Positions 54,156 to 61,446 of a stretch of 64,000 bases of DNA are shown piece by piece. Location of the stretch: assembly GCF_031624395.1 (NCBI RefSeq), contig NZ_JAMQON010000009.1, forward strand, positions 1 through 64,000, read 5' to 3'. The translations under genes and the position numbers were made by a program. The stretch is from Halomicroarcula saliterrae. Lineage in GTDB: Archaea > Halobacteriota > Halobacteria > Halobacteriales > Haloarculaceae. The number at the start of each line of letters is the position of its first letter. The first letter of the stretch is position 1. A model generated the notes under the pieces. That model worked only from the letters and a program-made list of their open reading frames with translations, had not been told where the DNA came from and searched no databases.

Positions 54156-54503
54156 ATGTCTGATGATGCCCGAGAATTAGTCAAAGAAATGTTGTTAGAA
54201 CACCGCGGTGCTGATAGTCCTATCTCTTCTCGTGAAATTAGTGAGCGACTCGAAGAGAATGAGGTCGGCTCATTCCCGAAGACGCGAATGATGATCCGAG
54301 AAATTATGCTTGAAGATCAAATCCCAATCGCTTCAAGTAACAACGGCTATTATGTTATTGAGAGTGAAGAAGAGCTACAAGATTATATCGACCAGCTTGA
54401 AAATCGAATTCTGGGCATTTCTGAACGAAAATTCGGCGTGCAACGGGCTGCAGATCAGTGGGATGGCGAGATAGAGACCGACGACGACCTTGATTTATTG
54501 TAG
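54156..54503 (+). CDS. Stand-alone winged-helix paralogue of the 53036 gene (115 aa)
   Basis: ISSREISERLEENEVGSFPKTRMMIREIMLEDQIPIASSNNGYYVI aligns with the N-terminal domain of 53036-53752, as does the following coiled helix (LENRILGISERKFGVQRA). It lacks the AlbA_2 part, ending soon after the shared segment. Could be an inhibitor or regulator of the longer protein, or a truncated duplicate. Confidence 0.65.
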   Translation: MSDDARELVKEMLLEHRGADSPISSREISERLEENEVGSFPKTRMMIREIMLEDQIPIASSNNGYYVIESEEELQDYIDQLENRILGISERKFGVQRAADQWDGEIETDDDLDLL

Positions 54504-54541
54504 GTTTATTATCAGTGCAGATTTTGGCCTTTTAGAACCCG

Positions 54542-54683
54542 CACTCATGCCCTCCCTCGCCGGAACGAGGACGCTACGCTGTGTTCCGGGCTGCAGTGGC
54601 TGCCGGGCTTTCACCCATCCGGCACTCGGGCGCGCGTTCGGGATGCTTGTGCAACCGCACCGCAGTAAGGATTAGACCGCAGG
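54542..54683. repeat. ~140-bp hairpin-rich dispersed repeat, copy 2
   Basis: Matches 50784-50925 with small indels. The same two hairpins are kept while loops and flanks vary, which suits a structured RNA or mobile hairpin element. Confidence 0.7.
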
Positions 54684-54710
54684 GTTGGAGGCCGGTCAAG
54701 GCAGATAATG

Positions 54711-54752
54711 TTAACCAACAAATGGCAGTTGATTGCGGCCAGTGTTGGTTAA
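54711..54752. repeat. Dispersed inverted repeat, copy 7
   Basis: Arms TTAACCAACA (54711-54720) and TGTTGGTTAA (54743-54752), 22-bp spacer, 28 bp after the hairpin repeat. Confidence 0.85.
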
Positions 54753-54809
54753 AGCCAGTGAAAATGCCCACCGGTTCACGAGCGAGTTCCCAAGAAAACC
54801 AGTAACAGC

Positions 54810-54992
54810 TCAGATTCGCCGCATCGTCGTCAAGACCTCCCGGCCGGTCACCCGCCACTGACACCCGTTCCAGACGGCCTCAACGCGCTCGAAGCCACCA
54901 TCCCACCGTGGCTCGAACTCAATTTTTCGCTTGGGACCACGAACAGGCTCGTACACGAACCCCTTCGCATCGGCGGCAGTGAGTTCGGTCAT
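54810..54992 (-). CDS. GFVYEPVRGP-type small protein, intact (60 aa)
   Basis: MTELTAADAKGFVYEPVRGP, then IEFEPRWDGGFERVEAVWNGCQWRVTGREVLTTMRRI. Likely a small beta-barrel. ATGA overlap with the gene upstream indicates a two-gene module. Paralogues or remnants lie at 25676, 27775 and 24899. Function unknown. Confidence 0.65.
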   Translation of the reverse strand: MTELTAADAKGFVYEPVRGPKRKIEFEPRWDGGFERVEAVWNGCQWRVTGREVLTTMRRI

Positions 54993-55168
54993 GCGCGGAG
55001 CCGATGAATCGTGTCTTCGGAGCACTCAGAAACAGTGCGGAAGACGTCCCAGTCGATTAGCCGAAGATCGTCGGTCACGACGTCGACGACGACAGAGCGA
55101 TCAGTGTCCTGTGCCTGTGCATCTACCGTGCCGACAGCTTTACTGCCGGTGCGCTGCGTAGTTGCCAT
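54989..55168 (-). CDS. Upstream partner of the small-protein module (59 aa)
   Basis: MATTQRTGSKAVGTVD, then SVVVDVVTDDLRLIDWDVFRTVSECSEDTIHRLRA. A Trp/Asp-rich acidic protein. The homologous decayed gene at 27915-28039 precedes its own GFVYEPVRGP copy, so the two are an inherited pair. Confidence 0.6.
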   Translation of the reverse strand: MATTQRTGSKAVGTVDAQAQDTDRSVVVDVVTDDLRLIDWDVFRTVSECSEDTIHRLRA

Positions 55169-55319
55169 TGGTTCGTATCGGAACCACGTGCCTCGGTGCG
55201 CCAACACCGGGGCAATCTCCTAAACTGTAGAAATCGCCCAGCAGCACGTGTGTTCCTATTCTATACATTGTATTTGGACCGCCATAAAATTTTTGCTATT
55301 GGTAAACAGATAGGCTGCT

Positions 55320-55535
55320 ATGACACGGGGGAAGCAGACCGTTTCGGACAGGGAGATCCTCGCACTGTTCGCAGCCGCAGATGCACCTTTCTTGACTGCT
55401 CGGGAAGTCGCAGATGCATTCGATCTAACGCGGCAGTGGGCACACAATCGGTTACAGACATTGCATGATGACGGACACCTCAACCGGAAGAAATCGGGTC
55501 GGAATACCGTTATCTGGTGGGTTGAGCACCCCTAG
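55320..55535 (+). CDS. Small winged-helix protein (71 aa)
   Basis: VSDREILALFAAADAPFLTAREVADAFDLTRQWAHNRLQTL is a winged helix with a short wing and a Trp-rich end. It converges with, and overlaps by 4 bp, a related winged-helix gene on the other strand. Confidence 0.65.
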   Translation: MTRGKQTVSDREILALFAAADAPFLTAREVADAFDLTRQWAHNRLQTLHDDGHLNRKKSGRNTVIWWVEHP

Positions 55536-55783
55536 CCATTGCGGGTGTCGATTAAATGCTGCTGACCAGCTGATGTAATCCAGTAGAATCGTGCTCGACC
55601 ACCAGGATTCTTACTTTGAACCAGACCATCGCTCTCCAGTTTCTTCAGCTGTTGGTCGCCCCACTGCCGAGTCTTATCGAATTCTTCAGCGATTTCTGCA
55701 GCTGTAAATGCTGGGTCCGGAGACTGCGTCATAAACAAAAGAATTTCGCGCGGTGTGGCTGCAGGGTCTGGTCCGGGAGGCAC
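55532..55783 (-). CDS. Small winged-helix protein (83 aa)
   Basis: ATPREILLFMTQSPDPAFTAAEIAEEFDKTRQWGDQQLKKLESDGLVQSK is a winged helix similar in register to the convergent gene 55320-55535 (both share F(D/x)xTRQW). Probably paralogous regulators. The start at 55783 is uncertain. Confidence 0.6.
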   Translation of the reverse strand: MPPGPDPAATPREILLFMTQSPDPAFTAAEIAEEFDKTRQWGDQQLKKLESDGLVQSKNPGGRARFYWITSAGQQHLIDTRNG

Positions 55784-55914
55784 GTCCGTTCGTGCGCATG
55801 GGTGAGAATAAAGGCCTGTGGTGCTATCGTTTTACTAATAGCAAAAGTTAAGGAATCAGAATTATAAGATACGGATACGCGTCACCCGGAATCAAGCGGT
55901 GTCGTCGCCCACTC

Positions 55915-56280
55915 ATGACAACACGCGATTCATCGATTGAGGAGTCGCATCGCCCGCCAGCCCAGTGGTACACCTGCTCGGGCTTCCAGCGCGATCTCCT
56001 GCTGGGCGTCGTCACCCACGACCGCCTGGACGAGTCGCCCTACGGCGTCGCCTTGCAGGAGTGGCTCGGGGCCCGCTACCCCCGCGATGTCGTTCGCTCT
56101 CGAGTGTATCACAATCTCGGCGAGCTGGTCGAGGCAGGCCTGCTCGCACGGGACGGCAGCAGTGCCTACAGAACCCCCTATCGACTCACCGACGCTAGCA
56201 AACAGTGTTTGGCCACCCACGGCCAATTCGTCAACGCGCTGGATCTCCAGGCACTGGTGCCCGATACGGAACTAGAATAA
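55915..56280 (+). CDS. PadR-like winged-helix protein (121 aa)
   Basis: WYTCSGFQRDLLLGVVTHDRLDESPYGVALQEWLGARYPRDVVRSRVYHNLGELVEAGLLAR matches the PadR-type 'transcriptional regulator/MarR-like' fold of haloarchaeal plasmids. High GC, unlike the AT-rich genes just before. It ends 11 bp before tRNA-like element A. Confidence 0.75.
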   Translation: MTTRDSSIEESHRPPAQWYTCSGFQRDLLLGVVTHDRLDESPYGVALQEWLGARYPRDVVRSRVYHNLGELVEAGLLARDGSSAYRTPYRLTDASKQCLATHGQFVNALDLQALVPDTELE

Positions 56281-56291
56281 CCGCACCGAGA

Positions 56292-56337
56292 GCCCGTGCC
56301 GTGGTCGGCGTCGCCCGGTTCGATTCCGGGCACGGGC
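56292..56337 (+). ncRNA. tRNA-like minihelix element A (46 nt)
   Basis: 7-nt stem GCCCGTG (56292-56298) pairs with CACGGGC (56331-56337). Between them is the linker CCGTGGTCGG-CGTCG and a perfect T-arm: CCCGG, loop TTCGATT, CCGGG (56314-56330). There are no D or anticodon arms. Elements B and C have the same 7+15+17+7 layout. Confidence 0.6.
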
Positions 56338-56649
56338 CCTCCACATGCCCAGTGGTAGTGCCTCCAGCCGGCGCCGGCGATGCCCAGTCGGCACCGGCCG
56401 TGTCGCTGACAGCCCGTCGTGTGCCCGCAGTCGAGAGTTCGCCCATAGTTCAAAAACCGTTCTAGCCGACAGGAGTCCCGGTCGAGGACTGGCCGGCCGT
56501 ACCCACCGACCGGCCCGAGACACACAGGCTCCGGACCAACCGTTCGTGTGGACGAACAGCGGCAGACACACTGTCCGGGCCCAGTCCGAGTCGGCAGGCC
56601 TGTGCCGGAATAAACATTGGGCCAGCAGTGCCCGCCGGGGTGGTCGGGC
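56338..56649. other. Region after element A without a convincing gene
   Basis: A 102-codon frame (56345-56653) starts 7 nt after element A, like the genes after B and C, but its product is basic and Arg/Ser-rich, unlike this genome. Another frame reads GDAQSAPAVSLTARR, faintly like the DEAQCD start of the two later genes. Probably a decayed gene. Confidence 0.35.
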
Positions 56650-56901
56650 ATGACTCATCCCGGCGCTATCGTCGTCTGTCAGGCTCTGGACTGTCGGCCC
56701 CACATGCTCGTCCTCAACGTCGAGGACGACCGGCTGCGGACGGCGTTGCTGGCCGATCTGGCCAGCGAGACCGTCCAGCGACTGCGCCGTGGCCACACGA
56801 AGCCGGTCGTCCAGGCGGTTCTGCGGGCCGACGCAATCGAGACCTACTGGGTTCCCAGCGACGACGTCGCGCCCTCGCCAGTACTGGAGGGGCCACCGTG
56901 A
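56650..56901 (+). CDS. Small plasmid protein (83 aa)
   Basis: MTHPGAIVVCQALDCRPHMLVLNVEDDRLRTALLADLASETVQRLRRG has a compact alpha/beta pattern with two Cys and a His. Overlaps the next gene (GTGA). Function unknown. Confidence 0.55.
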   Translation: MTHPGAIVVCQALDCRPHMLVLNVEDDRLRTALLADLASETVQRLRRGHTKPVVQAVLRADAIETYWVPSDDVAPSPVLEGPP

Positions 56902-57086
56902 CCGACCTGCATCTGTGGCGGGTTGGCTACGACGTCGGCGGCGTCGCCCACTACACAGCCTGGACCGGGCAGTACGACGCAGTCGCCGCGCTATACGACC
57001 AGTATCGGTACAGCGTCGGCGCTCGGTCGGTCCGCCTAGAGTGGTGGTGCGTGGCGCCTGGATGTGACTATCCCAGCAGTGGGTGA
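56898..57086 (+). CDS. Small plasmid protein (62 aa)
   Basis: GTG start overlapping the previous stop by 4 nt. VTDLHLWRVGYDVGGVAHYTAWTGQYDAVAALYDQYR, ending with Cys residues (WWCVAPGCDY). Trp/Tyr-rich. Translationally coupled to the previous gene. Function unknown. Confidence 0.5.
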   Translation: MTDLHLWRVGYDVGGVAHYTAWTGQYDAVAALYDQYRYSVGARSVRLEWWCVAPGCDYPSSG

Positions 57087-57127
57087 CCCGAGGGTTTAGA
57101 AGCGAAGCCGCAGCCATGCCGTAGCTA

Positions 57128-57173
57128 GCCTACCCCGTGGTCGGGGTGGCCCGGTTCGATTCCGGGGGTGGGC
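57128..57173 (+). ncRNA. tRNA-like minihelix element B (46 nt)
   Basis: GCCTACC (57128-57134) pairs with GGTGGGC (57167-57173) with one G-U. The linker CCGTGGTCGG-GGTGG and T-arm CCCGG-TTCGATT-CCGGG (57150-57166) follow the same pattern as A. It ends 8 nt before the ATG at 57182. Confidence 0.6.
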
Positions 57174-57181
57174 CGTGCAGT

Positions 57182-57448
57182 ATGACCGACGACAACTCCG
57201 CTGCCGACGAGGCACAGTGTGACACTGACGGCACCGAACGGATCGAGCGAACCGATATTGGCGCCAGCATCGAAGCCCGACTCAAACGCGGGACTGGGAC
57301 CAGAGACGAGGACAGGATTACAATCACGGTCAAAGGTGAAACGGCCGACGAAGCCGCCAGCGAGTTCGAGTATCTGCTGGCGCAGTACGAGGCGGAGTAC
57401 GGCGACCGGTGTCGGAACATCCAGCCCTCGAAAGGTCGCCATCGGTAG
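57182..57448 (+). CDS. Small acidic protein following tRNA-like element B (88 aa)
   Basis: Starts MTDDNSAADEAQCDTDGTER; the same DEAQCDT start recurs in the next gene. Middle region RITITVKGETADEAASEFEYLLAQYEAEYGD is a strand-helix unit like a ferredoxin-like or DNA-binding fragment. Function unknown. Confidence 0.55.
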   Translation: MTDDNSAADEAQCDTDGTERIERTDIGASIEARLKRGTGTRDEDRITITVKGETADEAASEFEYLLAQYEAEYGDRCRNIQPSKGRHR

Positions 57449-57496
57449 CGGCCGCCAGGTGATCTGCGCAGTGACGCCGCGGTCACTCCGCGGGTC

Positions 57497-57542
57497 GCCC
57501 ACGCCGTGGTCGGTGCGACCCGGTTCGATTCCGGGCGTGGGT
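57497..57542 (+). ncRNA. tRNA-like minihelix element C (46 nt)
   Basis: GCCCACG (57497-57503) pairs with CGTGGGT (57536-57542), the outermost pair being G-U. Linker CCGTGGTCGG-TGCGA; T-arm CCCGG-TTCGATT-CCGGG (57519-57535). It ends 7 nt before the ATG at 57550. Compensatory stem changes relative to A and B (GCCCGTG/CACGGGC, GCCTACC/GGTGGGC) support real base pairing. Confidence 0.62.
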
Positions 57543-57549
57543 CTCAGGG

Positions 57550-58434
57550 ATGACCGACCAGCACTCCCACTCCGACGAGGCACAGTGCGATACTCGAGAC
57601 GCCGCTGTGGCGGCCGCACTCGACATGGATATCGAGACGGATGATGGGACCGGCCCGGAGCTCGACACGCTCCTGGCCCAGCTCAGCGACCGCGATGTTG
57701 ATCCTGTGGTCGCGGCGCTGCTGAAGAGCTTGGTCCAGGAGCGTGACCGGTTAGCAGAGCGCGTCGACGAGCTCGAAGACAACGTCGAGCGGACCCACGA
57801 CATCGCGACGACGGCGAGTGGGGACGCCGCAGCCAACGAGAGTCGCCTGGACGACCTAGACGAGGACCACGACGAAACTCGGGAGATCGCCCGCAGTGCG
57901 GTCGCGAAGGCCCAGCAGCTGGAAGCCGACACCGACCAACAGGAGGACGCCGAAAGTCTACCCGAGGGTGTCGAGCCCAGCTCCTCACCGCTCGATTTTT
58001 TCGCGAACTGCCGGGAACAGACGGTCAAGGAGGTGTTCGTCGAACGGAGTAATCGCCAGAACACCTACCGGGCGGTGAAAGTCGCCAAGCGGTGGCCGGA
58101 GTTCGGGACCGAGCGGGTCGACGGCAGCGGCGTGTTCTTCACCAAGGACGATCTGCGGACGGCCTTGACCGCCGAGCTGGGCAAGGAGCCCCATGGGCAG
58201 ACGGTGAAACGGGTGTGGCAGAAGTTACAGGAGCTGGGCGGCGAGGATGTGCGAGTGAAAACTCGGCAGGTCGGCCGGCGTCAAGAGTCGACGGAGATAG
58301 TAGCGATGTCGATGGAGACAGCCGAGGCGTTGCTCGAGAAACGCTATCTCGGCTTGGACCTCCTGGACGGCGATGCAGCGGCCACAGGCGGGGTCACTCC
58401 CGTTGTGACCGCAGCCGACGGGGCGAGGGTGTGA
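57550..58434 (+). CDS. Coiled-coil plasmid protein (294 aa)
   Basis: MTDQHSHSDEAQCDTRDAAV, then a long coiled coil (LLKSLVQERDRLAERVDELEDNVERTHDIATT through RSAVAKAQQLEAD), then a globular C-terminal region with a winged-helix look (FFTKDDLRTALTAELGKEPHGQTVKRVWQKLQELG). Such proteins recur on haloarchaeal plasmids. Perhaps a DNA-binding regulator. It follows tRNA-like element C. Confidence 0.6.
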   Translation: MTDQHSHSDEAQCDTRDAAVAAALDMDIETDDGTGPELDTLLAQLSDRDVDPVVAALLKSLVQERDRLAERVDELEDNVERTHDIATTASGDAAANESRLDDLDEDHDETREIARSAVAKAQQLEADTDQQEDAESLPEGVEPSSSPLDFFANCREQTVKEVFVERSNRQNTYRAVKVAKRWPEFGTERVDGSGVFFTKDDLRTALTAELGKEPHGQTVKRVWQKLQELGGEDVRVKTRQVGRRQESTEIVAMSMETAEALLEKRYLGLDLLDGDAAATGGVTPVVTAADGARV

Positions 58435-58704
58435 CATAGCAGGAAGGCCACGATAGGGAACAGCATCCGGAGCGAGTGACCGAACGGCGCCGACCACGCG
58501 GCTGGCCTGGGCAGCTGCAGCAGGCGGGAATCCGGTTCCGCCAACAGGTTGCAAGGAGTATATCGCACACCTGACTCGATTGTAGCTTAGATACACCCAT
58601 CACAACACCTGTGACTTATTCCACCAGGATACGCAGCGCTGAGCACCACAGGGTGAGGGCAGTAGGGATGTCTACAAAAGAGTCGATTTCTGAGCGCCGA
58701 AGGG
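58435..58704. other. Intergenic region
   Basis: Convergent gap of 270 bp. No gene, repeat or hairpin recognised. Confidence 0.5.
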
Positions 58705-59541
58705 CTACGTTAGTTTACGAAGTTGTGGGGATAGCCGATTGAATATCGCTTCTGCCCGAGTGCCAGTCTCAATCGGCTCACTCCAGTCCCTCTCGCTCCA
58801 TGCCGCGACATAGACACCTGACGCAAGGATATTTGTGGTTAGCTCATCCTCTCGTCTGCCATGCAATTTATCAATATGCATGGTTTCTGCTGCTTCGTCG
58901 ACAATGGCATTTCCTTTCAGATTTTTCCCTGAATTTCCACCACTGAACTGCTGACTCTCGACGGTGTCAGTAAGGTCATTTAGTGCCCCCGCTAGCTCTG
59001 TGTCACCCTCGAAGTCTTCACCATCAGGTGATGAAAATTTGAATACTGTAATCTTCTCTCGGCTATCGTAGAAATCACGCATCATATCCTGACTGAATGG
59101 GAGGATACGTGAATTATCGAGCGCATCGACATCGGTGAGCTTCCCGATGAAGTTGGGAATCCATGGTTCGACTAAATCCTGTCTCGACTCGAAGGCGAAC
59201 ATTCCATTCTCGAAGTAGAACACTCTCGGCCGAACCAGCTCCGGCTGATTGCGTTCTTCTTCTTCACCATCCTCATTCCGCACCACAATACTGTTCTCAG
59301 TGTCTGCCACATAGTAGAAGTGGCAGAATGAAAGGTCACCGTGACTATCGCCCACGTAGGTAGTTCGTGCCTTCTCCCGATACTCAAGCTCCCCTCCGGT
59401 TACCGGGTCGTCCTCTCTCCGGCGAACCATCTCGAAATTGTCATCTAGTGTATCAATTTCGTCTTTCAACTTGTCAGGTGTGGGCAGCTCACTTTCTGGG
59501 AGGTCGATTCGGCCGAATTTGTATCTTTCTTGTTTTGACAT
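58705..59541 (-). CDS. Hypothetical acidic protein (278 aa)
   Basis: MSKQERYKFGRIDLPESELPTPDKLKDEIDTLDDNFEMV opens an otherwise unrecognised alpha/beta protein with LVRPRVFYFENGMFAFESRQDLVEPWIPNFIGKLTDVDA in the middle. AT-richer than neighbours. It resembles nuclease-defence orphan genes in style only. Confidence 0.5.
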   Translation of the reverse strand: MSKQERYKFGRIDLPESELPTPDKLKDEIDTLDDNFEMVRRREDDPVTGGELEYREKARTTYVGDSHGDLSFCHFYYVADTENSIVVRNEDGEEEERNQPELVRPRVFYFENGMFAFESRQDLVEPWIPNFIGKLTDVDALDNSRILPFSQDMMRDFYDSREKITVFKFSSPDGEDFEGDTELAGALNDLTDTVESQQFSGGNSGKNLKGNAIVDEAAETMHIDKLHGRREDELTTNILASGVYVAAWSERDWSEPIETGTRAEAIFNRLSPQLRKLT

Positions 59542-59827
59542 GAGATACGGTAAGATATACTGGCTGATAATTCAAATATATTTTCACACCACAGTGGAAG
59601 TGAAAATGGAGGGATAAAACCACAATACAGCGTTAGGATATCCAATTGAACTGAAGGGGTTTGAGGCTTTAATATGTTAATTTATCTGTATTAAAATTAA
59701 TTTAGTTTCTCTAATAAATATATTCAACTCTCCCCCCAATATTGAGGCTAGCGGCTATCCAAGGGCTCTTCCACCGGCCGACATAGTGACACCCACTGTC
59801 TCAACCACCACCGACCCACCACAACCT
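59542..59827. other. AT-rich gap upstream of the 58705-59541 gene
   Basis: About 190 bp of very AT-rich sequence (AATATGTTAATTTATCTGT type) upstream of the minus-strand gene, then a GC-rich change. Promoter region; nothing else recognised. Confidence 0.4.
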
Positions 59828-59911
59828 CTAGCTTTGCTCTCGGCGCGGTGGTGCCGTTGCGTCGACGCCGTTGAGATAGTCGATGAGAAATGTCGCGTCG
59901 AGGACTTGTAT
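59828..59911 (-). pseudogene. 5' fragment of a PIN-domain (VapC-like) toxin
   Basis: RIQVLDATFLIDYLNGVDATA is the first strand and helix of a haloarchaeal PIN ribonuclease with the first catalytic Asp. It then runs to a TAG at 59828 after a few unrelated residues. The rest of the toxin is absent and no antitoxin gene is evident upstream. Confidence 0.5.
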
Positions 59912-60046
59912 TCGTCGTCCGCCAGCCGATGCATCCGGTCTGTCGACTTCGAGACCGACGGTCGAGTCAAGCGGCCCGCCCTCCAGCATGCGCATCTGGT
60001 CGTCGAGCCGGTGTTCTGATGTGTCCCGTCAGCGCTAGTGATGGCC

Positions 60047-60766
60047 TCAGTACGAGCGGAACTTCGGCAGCGGGCCGGCCTGTGCTTCACGGCGGACGTT
60101 CTCGAGGAACCCCTTGATGTCGTCGACGAGAGCCGGTCGAGTGGCAAACTCCCGGGTGCCGATCCCGTACGTGTAGGGAATCTCCTCGATACTCGCGCTC
60201 TCGAACGCCTCGTGCTGGAAAATCCCGATCCGTTGCCGTGGTTTTAGCGGTTCACGGGGATGCCCACGACGCAGCTGAAATTCCCCAAGAATCGCACCGA
60301 CTTCCGAGCCGGCTCCCGTCGTCAACCCAGCGTTCGTGAACACGAACACCACGGCATCGCTACAGGCGGCAAAGGCAATGGACTGTTCGAGCACCGACAT
60401 CCCCGGTTCGTCGGGGCCAGCATCCGCTTTCGTCGGAATCGTCCGAATGTCAGTTGCGAGGAACGCACGCACACCGAACTCGGCACGAAGCTCGTCGCAA
60501 AGCTCGGCCAGTGCCGCCTCGTAGGTCCCATGCCCCGTCTTGTGAGGATGCGTTTCGGGGTCGAACAGCGGATCCTCGATAAATGGCGATTGGAGGGCAG
60601 CAGCGTTGGGATACGCAAACGAGGCATCGAATGCCGTGTAGGGACCCATGACGTAGACGAAAAACGAGTCAGATCGTGACTGGGTGCGTGGCTGGGGGGC
60701 ACAGCGCTGGAGATGTGTTTTGACAGGGTCGCCATCATATGTAAAAGACGTAGGTGGGCCTGTCAT
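60047..60766 (-). CDS. DUF7509 protein, deoxyribosyltransferase-like fold (239 aa)
   Basis: FFVYVMGPYTAFDASFAYP, FGVRAFLATDIRTIPTKADAGPDEPGMSVLEQSIAFAACSDAVVFVFTNAGLTTGAGSEVGAILGEF are the family's fold elements; GSEVGAI places a conserved Glu where nucleoside 2-deoxyribosyltransferases and TIR enzymes have their catalytic residue. Substrate unknown. Divergent from the HTH-HAD operon with 110 bp between. Confidence 0.75.
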   Translation of the reverse strand: MTGPPTSFTYDGDPVKTHLQRCAPQPRTQSRSDSFFVYVMGPYTAFDASFAYPNAAALQSPFIEDPLFDPETHPHKTGHGTYEAALAELCDELRAEFGVRAFLATDIRTIPTKADAGPDEPGMSVLEQSIAFAACSDAVVFVFTNAGLTTGAGSEVGAILGEFQLRRGHPREPLKPRQRIGIFQHEAFESASIEEIPYTYGIGTREFATRPALVDDIKGFLENVRREAQAGPLPKFRSY

Positions 60767-60876
60767 CGGTGAGGAGCGTACTACCTACACGTTCGATACC
60801 ACGACGTAAAAGTGTTTGGCAAGAAGGTTATCAATCGTTAACTCTTTGTGTCGAGACAAGTAATTACCACCTGAGC

Positions 60877-61446
60877 ATGGCACAGACCGACCCACTAGAG
60901 CACCTTGACCGTGGTGAATTGAGTGCCTACGTGAACGAGCGATTGTTCGACGCGTCTTTCGAAACCCTCGACGACCACATCCAGCGCAAGCAGGCCCTCG
61001 CAGATGAGGGACGATACACCATTCTGTACCTGTTGTACGAGTACGGTGAACTGTCCCGGAAGCGGTTGAGCGACGAAGCTGATCGAACGAGCAACAAGCT
61101 CCAGCAGCCGCTGCGTGAACTGATGGACGCGGACCTCATCGAGAAGATTCCAGGGCCGCCCAATGTCGACCGGCGGAAAACATACTATCGAATTACCCCG
61201 ATTGGTCGGCAAGCCATCGCCAGTGATCTTCGGCAAATCGTTGGTGGGACGGCAGCCGATGAGTATTATGAGCTCCTCCGGGATCCAGCACTCGATCCGG
61301 ATGCCGATCCCGATGCCGGCCGGCTGCGGCATGCCGGGGGTATGATCGTCGAGACAGAAGCCGCTGGGCTACTATCCCAACAGCACCGATTGCGCGAACA
61401 GCACACGAACCTTGATCGGGAGCTGCTGGTGACTGATGACGAGTGA
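60877..61446 (+). CDS. Winged-helix regulator (189 aa)
   Basis: Residues ~40-95 form an ArsR-like winged helix (QALADEGRYTILYLLYEYGELSRKRLSDEADRTSNKLQQPLRELMDADLIEKI) with a long wing (PNVDRRKTYYRIT). A C-terminal helical region follows. ATG 60877 suits the composition; a TATA-like region lies upstream. It overlaps the HAD gene by 11 nt. Confidence 0.78.
   Translation: MAQTDPLEHLDRGELSAYVNERLFDASFETLDDHIQRKQALADEGRYTILYLLYEYGELSRKRLSDEADRTSNKLQQPLRELMDADLIEKIPGPPNVDRRKTYYRITPIGRQAIASDLRQIVGGTAADEYYELLRDPALDPDADPDAGRLRHAGGMIVETEAAGLLSQQHRLREQHTNLDRELLVTDDE

Noticed and set aside
4354-54752. Integron attC-like sites
   Set aside because: The arms do not fit the RYYYAAC/GTTRRRY core consensus, there is no IntI-like gene, and the recombinase present is not of that type.
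4354-54752. Inverted repeats as transcription terminators or a MITE
   Set aside because: No T-run follows the arms, loops of 20-22 nt are too long, and the absence of any spacer similarity argues against a transposed unit.
56292-57542. Canonical tRNA genes
   Set aside because: T-arm and acceptor-like stems are present, but there is no room (15 nt) for D and anticodon arms, so these are not functional tRNAs.
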